Below, one piece after another: positions 11,313 to 36,806 of a DNA stretch of 64,000 nucleotides (positions are counted from its first letter, which is position 1; each line of letters begins with the position of its first letter). The stretch comes from Exaiptasia diaphana. Its lineage: Eukaryota > Cnidaria > Anthozoa > Actiniaria > Aiptasiidae. The translations under genes and the position numbers were made by a program. Below the pieces are notes generated by a model, which was given only the letters and a program-made list of their open reading frames with translations, had not been told where the DNA came from and ran no database searches. The DNA is taken from positions 540,897 to 604,896 of the forward strand of contig NW_018388203.1 of assembly GCF_001417965.1 (NCBI RefSeq), in the 5' to 3' direction.

Positions 11313-13455
11313 AAGTGTCAGTCTTGGAACAAACGACTGTGTTTCTGTGCCACCAAAAAAAAATATTTCACTTGTAGCTCATATTAGTATTCAGTAGTAT
11401 AGTTTCTTGCTGTGGAGGATCCAAAAAAAGATCCAAAATGTCAAAAATACAAAAAGATAGTTATTGGCTGAGATGAAAGTGTTTTTTTTTTTTAATTTTT
11501 TTATCTTCAGCATGTTTCCACGAACTTGTGAAACATAAGTATTAGACAAAGCTTTTAATGTGTGTATGTCAGTGGTCATTTAATTATAATCTAGTTTGGC
11601 ATCTAGATTAGATACAATATAATTAATGTTTGTTTCATTGGTTTATGGAAACTGATTTAGGTGATGTGAATGTTGGGTTATTGTTTAACAATGCCATCCT
11701 ATGGCGTTGGTGTTGGTTTAGTGAAATACTTGTACGAAACGTTTGTTGAGACTTATCCAGTCAAGGGGTTACAAGCCACTTTTATAATTGTAATCTTTTA
11801 CACTGTATTACCATTTTGTAATACTTAATGCTCGGTCTACTTAAATGCAGTTCTGGGGCATATTATATGTATTTCTCTTTAATTTTCCTCAAAATGAGAG
11901 CAATACAGAAATGCCACAAAACAACATTAGCATGGATAGGGCCTTAGATTTTGAGAAAATGAAAACCATAGATGGTCAAGCACCAGTAGGGCTTGAGAAT
12001 GATCCCTCTTAAAACCAGTTAAGTTATCAAGGAGTCGCAGGTTTGAGAAATATTTGTCACCCCTAGACGTTTATTATTATACATTTAATTCTGAGAATAA
12101 GTCTTATAAAAGTATATCATTGGATAAGTGAATTATTTTAAAGTTTTAGGTGGGACATTCCTTGGTTGTAATATAAATATTGATAAGCACAAACAAAAAT
12201 AAATTATTAGACTGTGTTCTAAATTGAAAAGCCAACATAGCAAGACGATTGGCACAGGAATCTACACAGTTGTAAAGGTTGACATCACACAAGGCATTTG
12301 AACAAAGGACTTGATTTATACATAGGGTCAATGTATAATACAAGCAAAAAACATATTCTGAAAAACAAATAAAAAAGGTAGCATGTTTAATATTTGTGTT
12401 GTGGTCATTTTTGAACCATCGTAGCAATTCTCCATAAGAAAATGTTATAAAGATATCATTTCTTAAATCCTGATTCCAGAGCAGTAATGCTAATCTTCAA
12501 TGGTCACAAAATTACCATTTCCAAGGAGGTATTACCACGTTAGCCATTTTAAAAACGACCATTGTCCTCTGGCATTCAATGCTGTTATTTTTTTTGATTT
12601 TTCATAAATGGAAAGTTTACTTTAAATATCCACGAGTAAACCTTTTTCAAATCTTACAATATCTATATTCACAGAGTATTTAAGGAATAATTCACTCCCG
12701 TATATGCTATTTACAACCAAAAATAATTTCCTGAGTATGGTACAACATGGGAGATTTTTAAAAGGAACTCTTTACCTAGAATACCCATTTACTTAATTTT
12801 TTTATAGAATTTTTTCACCTCAAACAAGCAACAAATTAAATCATACTTTGGGTATAACAAAACAATAACTGTTTAGATTTGTTTGATTTTTAATAATTTC
12901 CAAAAATTACAGTATCAGATGACTTTTTGAAAGACTATTACATCGAGTACAAACTGAAAAAGATTTTTCTTGTATAAAGATTTTATAAACTTGGAATTCA
13001 AACCCAATATTTTTTTTAAATTGACCAAATAAACATAGAAACCTTTCAAAAAGAAACAGTTTTTCTTAGGGTTAAGTGTTTTTTTGTTTAGAGGGTGCTA
13101 AAAAAGGAAATTGGGAAATTTAGGTTCTCAATCCACTGATTCTGGAACCCTTCCCTGACAAAACAAAGCAAACCTAAGAGGGTTTTCTGATATACCAATA
13201 GGTTGTTTTGCCTCATGCACTTTGCAGTCAATTGCCTTCTCCATATAAGTATTGAGGCTGCAAGAAAGAAAAAAGCTGGAACATCCTCAACATGAAACCC
13301 CTGCACACATCCCTATGATAGCAATTATTATTTCAAAGTTAATCCATTATTTGCTGCAGATCAAAGAATGTTTCCAGGCTTGGGTTTCTGGATGCTTAAT
13401 GTGAATGGTATTAATACTTTCACACTATCAGTAAATCTTGGTTCTGTCATGTATG
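11313..13455. other. cyclin I-like 3' flank and intergenic DNA
   Basis: AT-rich DNA without recognisable exons. AATAAA at 12198-12203 is a candidate polyadenylation signal for the plus-strand cyclin gene, implying a 3' UTR of about 0.9 kb. Short open frames on the minus strand here lack family features. Confidence 0.4.
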
Positions 13456-14746
13456 TCACGTTGGTTGTCCCATTCCTAGCCTTTTCTCTGCCAGAGGTCC
13501 AACCTCCATAAAAACAGCCATCTGTCTGTGATTCAGGTTAACCCATTTACTTGAGCATATCTCTATACAAGTTGACTATAACAAGCAAAGAGGAACATCT
13601 TTATTTTTAGTAAAATCTGGAAATTGACATATGCATGTACATAAGATAACACAACAACTACATGTATGACAAAAACAGAAAAAGTCTCTCCAATTTTTTT
13701 GTCAAAACAGATGTTTGGCAAGTCTACATTGAACCCATCTGGTCTCAAAAGAAGCTGCTCTGACATGAAAGGTGATATAAAAACAAATTCTTAAAAAAAT
13801 ATCTTTTAGATCCAGAGTATTTAGAAAGAGGAGGCCGATTACTTAAAAATGGTTTTGTGTCGCATCGACTGCAGAAGGTGGGAATATATAGTGGTGTCCG
13901 GGGGCATGCTCCCCCGAAAAATTTTGAAATTTAAACCGTCAAAAATGCGATTTCCAGCATTTTTAGTGATATTGACAAGGATCTTTTCAAATTTTTTTAA
14001 AGAAAAAGGGGCCACCGTGGCCCCTTCGGCCCACCCCTAAATCCGCCCCTGCAAAAGTCATGCTTTTGATATCAATACAGAAATTGACAACTCTATGAGT
14101 AAGCAGTGTTAACTGGAAGTACTTTTTACTCTACATCATATTTTTTATGTTATCTTTGTATGTAGGGATACAGTACAGATGAATGGAATCTATGATACTT
14201 TTGATGCTGTTGTTTTTGAGGGACTCTGAAAATATTTTAGCTTGAAAAGGTGGCATGGAAAAAAAATTTCCTTGTGCCACAGAGGTGCTCAATTTTTGCA
14301 GTATTCACCCCCCTCTCATAGTAATAGGAACAATCCCTTAACTTTATTCATCAAGTTTATGAAATTACAGTACCTCTTCTGTTGTTAATGATCTCTGGTT
14401 CATGTTTGTAACACAAGAATTGAAGCAGCTTTCTGTTAGCTTGTTGTACAACATCAGGAATTCTCTGAACTGTGGGTTAGGAAAGGCATCATTTGAACAA
14501 ATTGAATGCAGTTCACAAATTTGAGTAAGAGTATAGTAATAATGCATTTCTGATAAACTGAGATTGGATAATATTGGCAAAACAGCCAACATCTATCAAA
14601 TGGCTTCTTTGGAATGTCCCCCCTCCCCCTCCTGATCCCCCAACCCTCACTCCAGTTCAACTGCCCTGAACTGACAGGTCGCATAACGATCTAAATCTGA
14701 TACCTACATTTCGTGTTGCTACCTCTTCAGCGTTTGGAACATTCAT
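13456..14746 (-). CDS. TIMM10B: Tim10b/Tim9b-type small mitochondrial import chaperone
   Basis: Small TIM chaperones escort hydrophobic precursors across the mitochondrial intermembrane space; Tim10b (Tim9b) is the metazoan member that docks to the TIM22 complex. Minus-strand exons 14746-14708, 14469-14374 and 13575-13456 join in phase to 84 residues (human 103). The twin CX3C motif that forms two disulfides is complete: C-F-N-S-C in exon 2 and C-I-E-I-C in exon 3. FREFLMLYNKLTE precedes the first pair, where human TIMM10B has LRDFLLVYNRMTE, and NHRQMAVFMEVGP follows the second, where human has NHRLMAAYVQLMP. There is no presequence, as usual for the family. It is head to head with SMC1A, the ATGs being 560 bases apart. 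Confidence 0.88.
13880..14052. repeat. fragment of a hAT-like MITE
   Basis: The right end reads AAATCCGCCCCTG, the inverted form of the CAGGGGCGGAT ends typical of animal hAT MITEs. GGGGCATGCTCCCCCGAAAA and ATTTTGAAAT inside resemble the element at 60263-60518. No clean left end is visible. It lies in an intron of the TIM gene. Confidence 0.45.
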
Positions 14747-15306
14747 AATTTTCGAAACCTTTAGAATATAAACGTTTGATGATTGTCCAGTCGTCCAGAC
14801 CTGCACTTAGAAATAACGTTTGATGATTGTCCAGACCTGCAATATTTCCTTAGTTTGTCTTCAGTGTGTAGCGTGCAGCACAATATCAGCAAAATATCTT
14901 AAATATCATGTACCGTACCACCAGTTCATACTCTGGAATTGAGCCCACAATTTCATTGTAGAATGTACTAGTATGTATGCGCACGCAACTGGTTCCAGTC
15001 CCCACCGGATTTTCCCGCCAAAACGATCAGAGAGTTGAGTTGTCGGTGTTTTGAAGTGAATTTTTCAGAAAGTCTACACTTTTTGCATCGTTTACTAAGA
15101 AATTTGGAGTGGTTGGTAAGGTTAACTATTATTTCTGATATTCTGTGGATTTTTAGGCATTTTATAATCATATGTCACCATTTTATTCGCTGCTGATATG
15201 CTGAATGTTGTGTTGCTGGACTATGAGGGGTCAAAAAAGTGCTTATGTTTATTTCTTCTTGATTTATCAACTAGAAGTGATTAACCTGGCTACCATTTAG
15301 ATCGCT
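14747..15306. promoter_or_regulatory. bidirectional promoter region, TIM gene / SMC1A
   Basis: The 560 bases between the divergent ATGs contain a textbook E2F-type site, TTTCCCGCC at 15011-15019, embedded in TTTTCCCGCCAAAA, which reads as a site on both strands. E2F control is known for cohesin and other S-phase genes; its use here is inference. A direct repeat of AACGTTTGATGATTGTCCAG lies at about 14771 and 14814. Confidence 0.55.
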
Positions 15307-28939
<13,633 letters not shown>

Positions 28940-29073
28940 ACTCTGTACTTGAGATTTGCACTCGTTTAGTAGTTCCTCAGTATCCTTTTGGTTAGGGTTA
29001 AATAGTCCAAGGTTATTCATAGAAGCATGTTTAAGCAAGTTATTGTACATTCCTTATGTTCGGTAATGTAAAA

Positions 29074-29079
29074 AATAAA
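29074..29079 (+). terminator. SMC1A polyadenylation signal
   Basis: AATAAA lies 135 bases after the SMC1A stop codon, implying a short 3' UTR. Confidence 0.65.
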
Positions 29080-29814
29080 ATTTTAGTACACTGGTTTCAT
29101 AATTTCATTGGGATTGCTTCTGTAGAACGATCTTTGAATAGTTTCAGTACGACTCTTAACTAAACACGTTGTTTACGTAAATATTTTTATTGAATCATAT
29201 TGAAATACAAAAGTTTGCTGCAGTTTGAAAAAATGATTGACAATGGTTGGATGGTCAGGCTAGTAACGAGGTATATTTTTTTGCTGTTGATCCGGATCAA
29301 AACGGCCTAAAAACCTGATCCCAATCCCAAAACTCCGTACATTTTGAGCCCTGATCCCCTTACAGAATCGTTGAAAAATATCATTGATTCCGATTTTTCC
29401 TATTTCAAAAAGTAGTTGTCGATCATTATATAGGGGGCTTATTTTAGGCTGACTTTCACATTTTTCCGCTAACCGACGCTAAAAAATCGATGAGCTATGA
29501 TATCCTTAGGCCTTGTTTACATGAGATTGGGTGCCCCTAAGGAAGTAGAGCCTAGGAGCCTAGGAGAATTTAAAACAAAATAGTTTGTCTCTACTACCTA
29601 GAGGCACTGTATCTCATTTAAACAGGGCCTTTTTGTACCATACTCCATTCTCCATACCAAAATCTGAACCATAAACCGCGTTGCAAAATCGGCAATTTTC
29701 CGCAACCGAGCGATATCTTCACAACCGTAAACCGCTGCAAAAATGATTAGTGCAATAGTGAACACCGATCTCGAAAATCACCAGAAACCGTCAACCTACA
29801 GTAGCCCCCCTGTA

Positions 29815-29978
29815 CACTGGAAAAAATCGCGCGCTTTAAAGGTTGTAAATTTGATGTAAATATGATGTAAGTGTCCAAAATTCTGAAAATTTAATGGAAA
29901 TCATTTACAGAATTTTGGACACTTACATCATATTTACATCAAATTTACAACCTTTAAAGCGAGCGATTTTTTCCAGTG
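29815..29978. mobile_element. CACTA-like MITE with CACTGG ends, copy 1
   Basis: A 164-base, almost fully palindromic element whose arms begin CACTGGAAAAAATCGC and continue through GCTTTAAAGGTTGTAAATTT. The trinucleotide GTA is duplicated on both sides (29812-29814 and 29979-29981). CACTG ends with a 3-base duplication fit the CACTA/EnSpm group. It lies just past the SLC6 stop codon. Confidence 0.7.
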
Positions 29979-30022
29979 GTATGGTGTGGAAATACAAACG
30001 AAAAGGAAAATTCCGAAATCAT

Positions 30023-33000
30023 TTAAGCTTTCGGGCGATTCTCATTGGGGTCTCTTTCTGGATCTGGCAAGTAGTTGTTAACACCGGTACAGAAGGTTTT
30101 GTGGAAGCTGCGAGCCCAGTCCTTAGGCCAGTCTTTGATGAGCCAGATTAATATTGGAACAGTAGAAACAAGTACTATCATAACCACCACGAAAATGCCC
30201 CAACCTGGATATGCTACTTTCTCTGTCCAATCTACAGAACCAGCACTGTCGCCAAAGGGTTTCTAGGAGACAGTTGTTGTTTAGATATCTACTAATTATA
30301 ATATGAATATTTTCTGATTGATTAGCCTTGTTGCTCAACGCCCGCATGTCAAATTTTTAGTATTTCCTCGGTTCTTTGTGTCAGCTAACTTGGTTCTTAA
30401 AAGTGAACACCACCAACAAATTAATAGTGTTCAAACAAGTTTTCAGCACACTGTAAAAACACAACAAACATACCTGTACGCAGCCAACAAACTTGGAATA
30501 CGTTGGTTTCGACTGTGCTTGCTGGACGATGAGAGCGACGAGAACAACAAACAAAGCGAGTGGTGAAATATATTTCCAGCAAATCATCCATCCCACCCAT
30601 GGTCGTTTACCAGTCATGAATTCTATATCATCTGCAAACCTGGAAAAACAAAAGGATCGGTGATTCTAATCTATTCTTTTCATTCACAGAAAATACATAG
30701 TATCCATCTCTATTTGTATTGTACAGTTCTGTGGAACTGTGCATACATGATTGCTGCAATACTCCAGTTTCTAAATCATCAGTGGGAGTATTTAAAAAGG
30801 CAACGTCTTCATACAGGAGCGTGCATTTTGTCAAATAAAACAACGACCACCGTTATAGTCTTTCGTTGCATTTTGAAATAGCTTTATTTCGAATTATTGT
30901 TAAATGGAAACACTTTTCTTGTAATCACTGGAAAAATCACTCGCTTTAAAGGTTGTAAATTTGATGTAAATATGATTAAGTGCCAAAAATTCTCTAAATT
31001 TGATGTAAATGATTTCCATTAAATTTNCAGAATTTTGNANANNTACANCATANTTACATCAAATTTACAACCTTTAAAGCGCGCGATTTTTTCCAGTGAA
31101 TATTTAAACTAATTTCAAAAAAGCAAGCAAATTGCAGTTTACCTGTTATTGCCATAAACCCATGCAACACCAATACATTGGAATAGAGCGATTACCAGCA
31201 GTGGAATGGTCACTGAATAATCATCGAACATTTGGAATATATAAAAGCCTGGAGCTGAAACCATTGATAAGCCAAACAAAAACAGGACTACGGCCACTAG
31301 TAATGTCAGAAATTCCTTTCGAATCTTTGGGAAGATTTTGAGGTCGATAATTGGTCCAATGGCAGCCTCCAGTGTGCCAAACTCACTATCGATTCCAAGG
31401 AGAATGAGCATAAGGAAAAAGAGGATTGCCCAGAGTGGGGACACATCCATTAGGAGCATGGCGTCGGAGAATGTCATGAAGGCCAGTCCAGGTCCCGAGC
31501 CAACCTAGTAAGAGGCAGCCGTTTTAGTATAGGCGGGGTATTCGAAAGAAACGAATTATCAATTAAATATTTCGAAAAGACTGAGCCAATTGGATGTAAG
31601 GCTCACCTTGTCAGCAGGAATGCCTGTTTTCAGTTCTCTGTATCCAAGAATGGAGAAGACGACAATACCAGCGAATAAGCTAGTTCCACAATTGACAAAT
31701 ACCACAGTATATGCATCTCTCATGACTTGGTTATGAATAGGCATGTAACTGGCGAACGCAATGAGAGCTCCAAACCCAAGACTAAGTGTGAAGAACATCT
31801 GTGTTGCAGCGTCTTTCCAGATATTGGCGTCCAACAAAAGATCCCACTGCAGGAAAGATGACAAACATTAGTCAATACAATGGAATAGGTAATGTGTAAC
31901 CTCCAAACGTCATACTATTTCCCATCCTTGCTAACAATACCGACAGTAATTGAAGACAAGCAGCTGGCAGACAAAACGCTATATGGCAATCGACTGCGAT
32001 GATTTCGATCGTAACAACCTGTCTGGAAAATTACTTAAGGATACGAGACAATACGAACGCACCTTGGGGGTAAAAAATGTTTTGATTCCATTACCAGCTC
32101 CTTCCAATGTTACTCCGCGGAAAAACAGGATGATGAGGATAATGTATGGGAATGTAGCAGTGAAATACACAACCTGAAATATCATAAATATCACATTATT
32201 CTCTCGATGTCAACAGTCTCCTAAGAAACATATCAACCAATGCCGCAATATTGGATGAATTAACAAGTAGCGCGGTTATATCGAAACGTGTAACCCACCT
32301 TTCCACTGGACTTGATCCCTTTGACTACACAAAGGTACGTAATAACCCAGGCAAAGACCAGACAGCCAAGGAGTTTAACATTCATGCCGATACCAGGGTC
32401 TTCAATGCTTGTGGATATTTGAAGGGCATGGTGATAGAAGTAGTACTGAGGTGGATCTCTTACACAACAATCAGGAAAAGTTGTTTCGTTGTATTTTAAA
32501 GCTTTGTACATAGTCGAGTTGGTCGTGCAGTTGGGATTGGAGCCGGATTCGCAATCTTTTATAGCTGATAAAATTCCATTGTAAGCATCCCAGTTGTGAC
32601 AGAGAATTTCTTTCTTCCAAGGCAAGTCCGAAGTAAAAGAAATGAAGAAGTAGTAGCAACACCAAGCTATAACTACTACATAGTACAAGCAAAGCATCAG
32701 TGATACCATAAGACATCCAACGCCTATGCCAAACAGGGCTGGATGGATATCTCTCCAGCACAAGATGGCGCTTTTACGCATCCTTTGACCAATGCTGAGC
32801 TCCAAGAAGAACAGTGGAAGGCCTTCGATGAGCATGAATATCACATAAGGTATCAAGAAGGCACCTGGTGGTGACACAAGTTACACTAGTTATACTCGAG
32901 ATGTTGAATCCTAAAAATGCAAACAGCTTACAAACATATATTCTTTGACAGAGCTTAAATTATACTATTGTCACTATTTTCAAACTGCTTTTTCATTTTT

Positions 33001-35130
33001 GTACCGGGAGTCATAGGGAAAACGGCAATCCCGTATATACACAGCATATATAAAGTGCAACTGAACCCTTTCAGAAAATCATTTTTAACAAAAGGAAATA
33101 TGATGCTAATCATTGTTGCTTGAATTTTATTTTAGTTAAAGGAGTCGCTTAAAAGTTTGTTTCATGACATTAAATTTATCGTTATGAAAACATTTTGGAG
33201 CGACTGTTTCAAAGTTCGTATATCTAATGAAGCCTCCCTTGACGTCACTTCATTAGCATTTTCAATTTTCAAATACCTCACTAACTCAGCAAATAAAATT
33301 CAAACAACGTTTTATTTTTCAAAACAACATTAGTAGCATCATATTTGCCTTTTGTTAAAAATGATTTTTTTAAAGGTTTCAGTTGCACTTGAATCTTTTC
33401 AAATTTATTTCATATAGTTATTTGTATACTTAAGTTCCACTAAACTTAGGCCCGGTCGTCCAAACAATGTCTTTTCTGTGATGAGTAATACGCAATTCTT
33501 TTGTGTGTTTGTTTCCGTGAAATTAAGCGAAGTTCTATTCTCAGTTCCCTTTAGTCGAAGCATGAGTAAATATAGTATGATCAAAACGTTCTATTCATAA
33601 ATGACAATATCAGGCGACTGTTTTTTTACTGCACTTGGAAGCACCTTCCTCACACGGATGTGCTATAGACTGTTTATCGATCCACGGATTATTAAAAATG
33701 CCGTGTAAATATTTATACGGCTGGCTCCTTGGTGAAGCCAAGACCCAATGGAGAGATTTGTGATTTCAGCTATAAAATATAACATTGTTTAGATGGAGCC
33801 AATTGCAGGTTCCCACCAGGTGGTTGCCAACCCTTCTTAGCAGGCTCTAAACTTGATTAGACTTGGAATCGTGATCGCATGATACTATGCCGATACAACC
33901 AATCGAATCGTCTTATTGCGCTTTGTAATAAATTCGTATCGAGAATGTCCTGAGATATAAGGCATTCATGCGTGGATAAGTTAAAATAATCTTCGCTTGG
34001 ATTAACAAATCATGGGAACCTTCAAAGCAATTTCAAAACCGTAGATTAAATTAGTCGACAACCGACCTCGATAAAGCGAGTGACAACCGCCAAATCAAAC
34101 ATGAAACTGACACTGATTGCTGCTCATGAAATTAGAAAAAGTTCCTTCAGTTGACACATTTTTTAAATGAGAATTCAAAATAGCTTTATCAATAATGTGC
34201 ATGCTGAAAAATGTATTTGAAGGATGTACAATTTTGAAGCTAAAGGAAAATTTAATTTATCTGACAACAAAGAAAGTGAATTCAGTCCCTGCGATCGGAT
34301 TTCAGCAGTATACAAAACAAGTTTATTAAAACATTGAATATAAAAGTTCGATAATAAAACAGTCATTGTACTGATGAAGACTATTATCTTAAAGATTCAG
34401 ATTCCTTTTTTCGTTTGCTAATTTCGTTTCAATGTAAACGCCCCGAAATTTCGTATTAAAGACCGCATTTCTAATTTATTTACTCACCTCCTCCGTTTTT
34501 TTGACATAGGTAAGGAAAACGCCAAACATTACCGAGCCCTACTGCTAAACCAATAGTTGCTAGAATAAATTCAGCTTTATGGCCCCAACTTTCTCTCTCA
34601 GGAGGTTTGTCGTCCTCCTCCAATTCATTTACTTTGGAAGACTCTATATGTTTTTCTTGCGGCGTTAGTTGGTCAGTCGACTTGTTTGCACGTACGCCCA
34701 AATCCATATCTTGTGGGCCTAAGCGGGAAAAAAAAGAAGTAAGATGTTTTTCTTGCGGCGTTAGTTGGTCAGTCGACTTGTCTGCACGTATGCTCAATTC
34801 CCTATCTTATGGGTCTAAGCGGAAAGAAAGCAGAAGAGGTAAGGTCGGCCATGGAATGTGGTTTAACGAATCCGAGAAAGGCATGTAGATACAGAAAGAC
34901 AGTTAGTTAAACATTATAAACAATAAATAAGGAAACTTAGCTAAATACGGAATGACCAGGTAGTTAAACATCAGCGCCGGATTATTTGTACACGTCTATT
35001 TAGAAGTTAAAATCATTGAGTATTTGGTGTGAAACAAGTTCTGGTTAAGATTATATAAGTTTCTCAATTTGTATGTGTACTTAGCACATTAAAGTAACAG
35101 ATCTTAAAATATTTTACCTTGGCTCGCCAT
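30023..35130 (-). CDS. SLC6-family sodium/chloride-dependent transporter
   Basis: SLC6 proteins couple uptake of neurotransmitters or amino acids to Na+ and Cl-. Minus-strand exons 35130-35118, 34718-34488, 32864-32299, 32173-32063, 31846-31607, 31504-31143, 30639-30474 and 30262-30023 join in phase to 642 residues, normal for the family. TM1 carries [18 protein letters not shown], the sodium and substrate motif, and TM2 follows with [11 protein letters not shown] large extracellular loop in exon 3 has Cys-rich and N-glycosylation sequons (NCT, NST, NET), then TM4-TM12, including [17 protein letters not shown] (TM6 region). The C-terminus is short. Amino-acid versus GABA/glycine-type substrate cannot be fixed by eye. 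Exon 2's start region, including its acceptor, is duplicated upstream (see finding). Convergent with SMC1A. Confidence 0.93.
30926..31098. mobile_element. CACTA-like MITE with CACTGG ends, copy 2
   Basis: It has the same CACTGGAAAAA ends and GCTTTAAAGGTTGTAAATTT arms as the copy at 29815, is 173 bases long with a few ambiguous bases, and is flanked by AAT on both sides (30923-30925, 31099-31101). Located in an SLC6 intron. Confidence 0.7.
33053..33390. mobile_element. 338-base MITE with long inverted ends
   Basis: AAGTGCAACTGAA at the left is inverted as TTCAGTTGCACTT at the right. The pairing continues through AAAATCATTTTTAACAAAAGG and ATGATGCTAAT with small interruptions, about 60 bases per arm. 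No coding capacity and no clear target duplication. It occupies the long intron between SLC6 exons 2 and 3. Confidence 0.65.
34718..34830 (-). repeat. tandem duplication of the SLC6 exon 2 start with its splice acceptor
   Basis: About 100 bases covering the acceptor (CCGCTTAG) and the first part of exon 2, including CAAGTCGACTGACCAACTAA, occur twice in a row. The upstream copy (about 34821-34735) keeps an AG acceptor but runs into a TAA right after the splice in the exon 1 phase, so only the downstream copy is productive. Confidence 0.75.
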
Positions 35131-36806
35131 AGTTGCGTGTTGGATACCGATCAAACGTAATAAAATTCGGGTCGTAGTTTGTATGTTTAACTGGATAGAA
35201 ATATGCTGAACACTTCGAAAAAGATTTGCACCAGTGATTGCTGAATTCGCACTTGATTGCTTCACAACTTTACATATGAGTATATAGCTATACTAAGCCA
35301 ATCAACAGTCACATTCCGCCCTTAATTAATTCTGTTTTAATTTGACGTTTGTTCGGATGCAGCTATTGTAAGGCACCTTCCAAGATATGTTTCATTGCGC
35401 AAAAGCAATTAACAATCCTTATAAGCAATGAACTACGCAAAGGTCAAATGATTTTTTTCACGTGTAGATTTCATTCTCTTCGAAATTATTTTTACAATTT
35501 TAAAGTTGGTTGTGTTGTATCTAAACGATTGATGGCATTTCCCGCGCATTCAGCTTGTCCTGAATTCAAAATTTGTTCTTGGGACTGGGAATAAAAACCA
35601 AAGGAACTAATAATATTAAAACTTTGTGTACTTTACAACGCATGATTAGTCATGATTAGCTATATTACATTCGTCATATATATCGTCATCATGACGCGTT
35701 TTCAAAAACGTCACACCCACGACATTAAATTTTGTCAGCGCATTTATTCACCTCTTCGTACTACTTTGCCAGGTTTTAAAAGTTAAAGGACAAAATGTTT
35801 CTGCTGAAAAAACTCCAAACCATGTAAGGCTTTTCAAAATAGTGCATCGTTAGTAAACGAGTAGTGGATGCGTGTTCTAACGTCGGGAAGAATGGAGAAG
35901 GGCGATTGTCGAATTGAGATAGCATGATTGCATTGAAAGTGACTACGCGGTTTGAAATTCAAAATTTCACTGGATAGGTTCACCTTGCGCGAAAATGGAG
36001 ACTTAACGAAGATACCACAGACAATTTTACAGATAAATCTGTTGGTATTTCCCAGCAATAAACAAAACCATGGCTCCTTTCTGTCGTGCAATTTCTGTTC
36101 GCCATTTTATCCGACAACCTTTTTTGAAATAGGTGTATAACGGGAGTATAACGCGAAAGAGGGGATTAAAGTAAATAAATTGTTTTATTTTGGTTTGCAT
36201 ATTTAACAGAGTATATACAGTGCAGTAAAGTTTGCCATTTTAATTCGTGCCGTACAATATAATATGATATAAGTTAAATTCGCTTTGAGTAATATTTGAG
36301 CGAAAACGAGTTGAAAAGATCGCAAAAGCAGTATTTTTTTTGAAAAGTCAAATGGAAAAGAAACCAACATGATTCTTCAGCGCAAAAATTTTATAAAAGT
36401 GTTCGCCATCTTGGATTCTTTTTTACACAAGACTTTGTCCCCAGTCTCTGCTTTCAAAACAGGTAATATTCAGGAAATCAAATTGATTATACGCGTTGGA
36501 AAGTGTGGAAGTCGTATTTCCCTACGAAAATCGTAGCAGCAGAGCTCCTGGTAGCAGTTAACTAACTTTGAGTTCTAAGCGCATAGAAATTTCTTCAATA
36601 CGTTACGGGTGGATTCGGTCACTCGTTTTTGATTTCTGGTATCTTTTAAATGAAGCATTTTTTGAATTTTGTCAGTATTGAAATCAGATTATTGCCACAC
36701 AGAACAAATCACACCTGCTTTTCACGTTGGTTATTAACAGACTATGTTGAGAGTTTGCTGGGAGGAGTGGGCGTGCAATAATTATGGAAAGTATCACTAA
36801 TTAAGA
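35131..36806. other. SLC6 upstream region and 3' UTR of the repeat-protein gene
   Basis: No coding exon seen. A minus-strand AATAAA at 36189-36184 lies about 620 bases past the stop of the repeat-protein gene. A strong-looking GTAAGA donor overlaps that stop (36809-36804), so splicing onward cannot be excluded. The SLC6 promoter must lie in the 35131-36160 part. Confidence 0.4.

Noticed and set aside
12146-12427. Minus-strand frame with a C-V-D-S-C motif, first considered as the second half of the TIM chaperone
   Set aside because: It has no suitable splice acceptor in phase and lacks the conserved NHR segment. The exon at 13575-13456 fits in phase and sequence.
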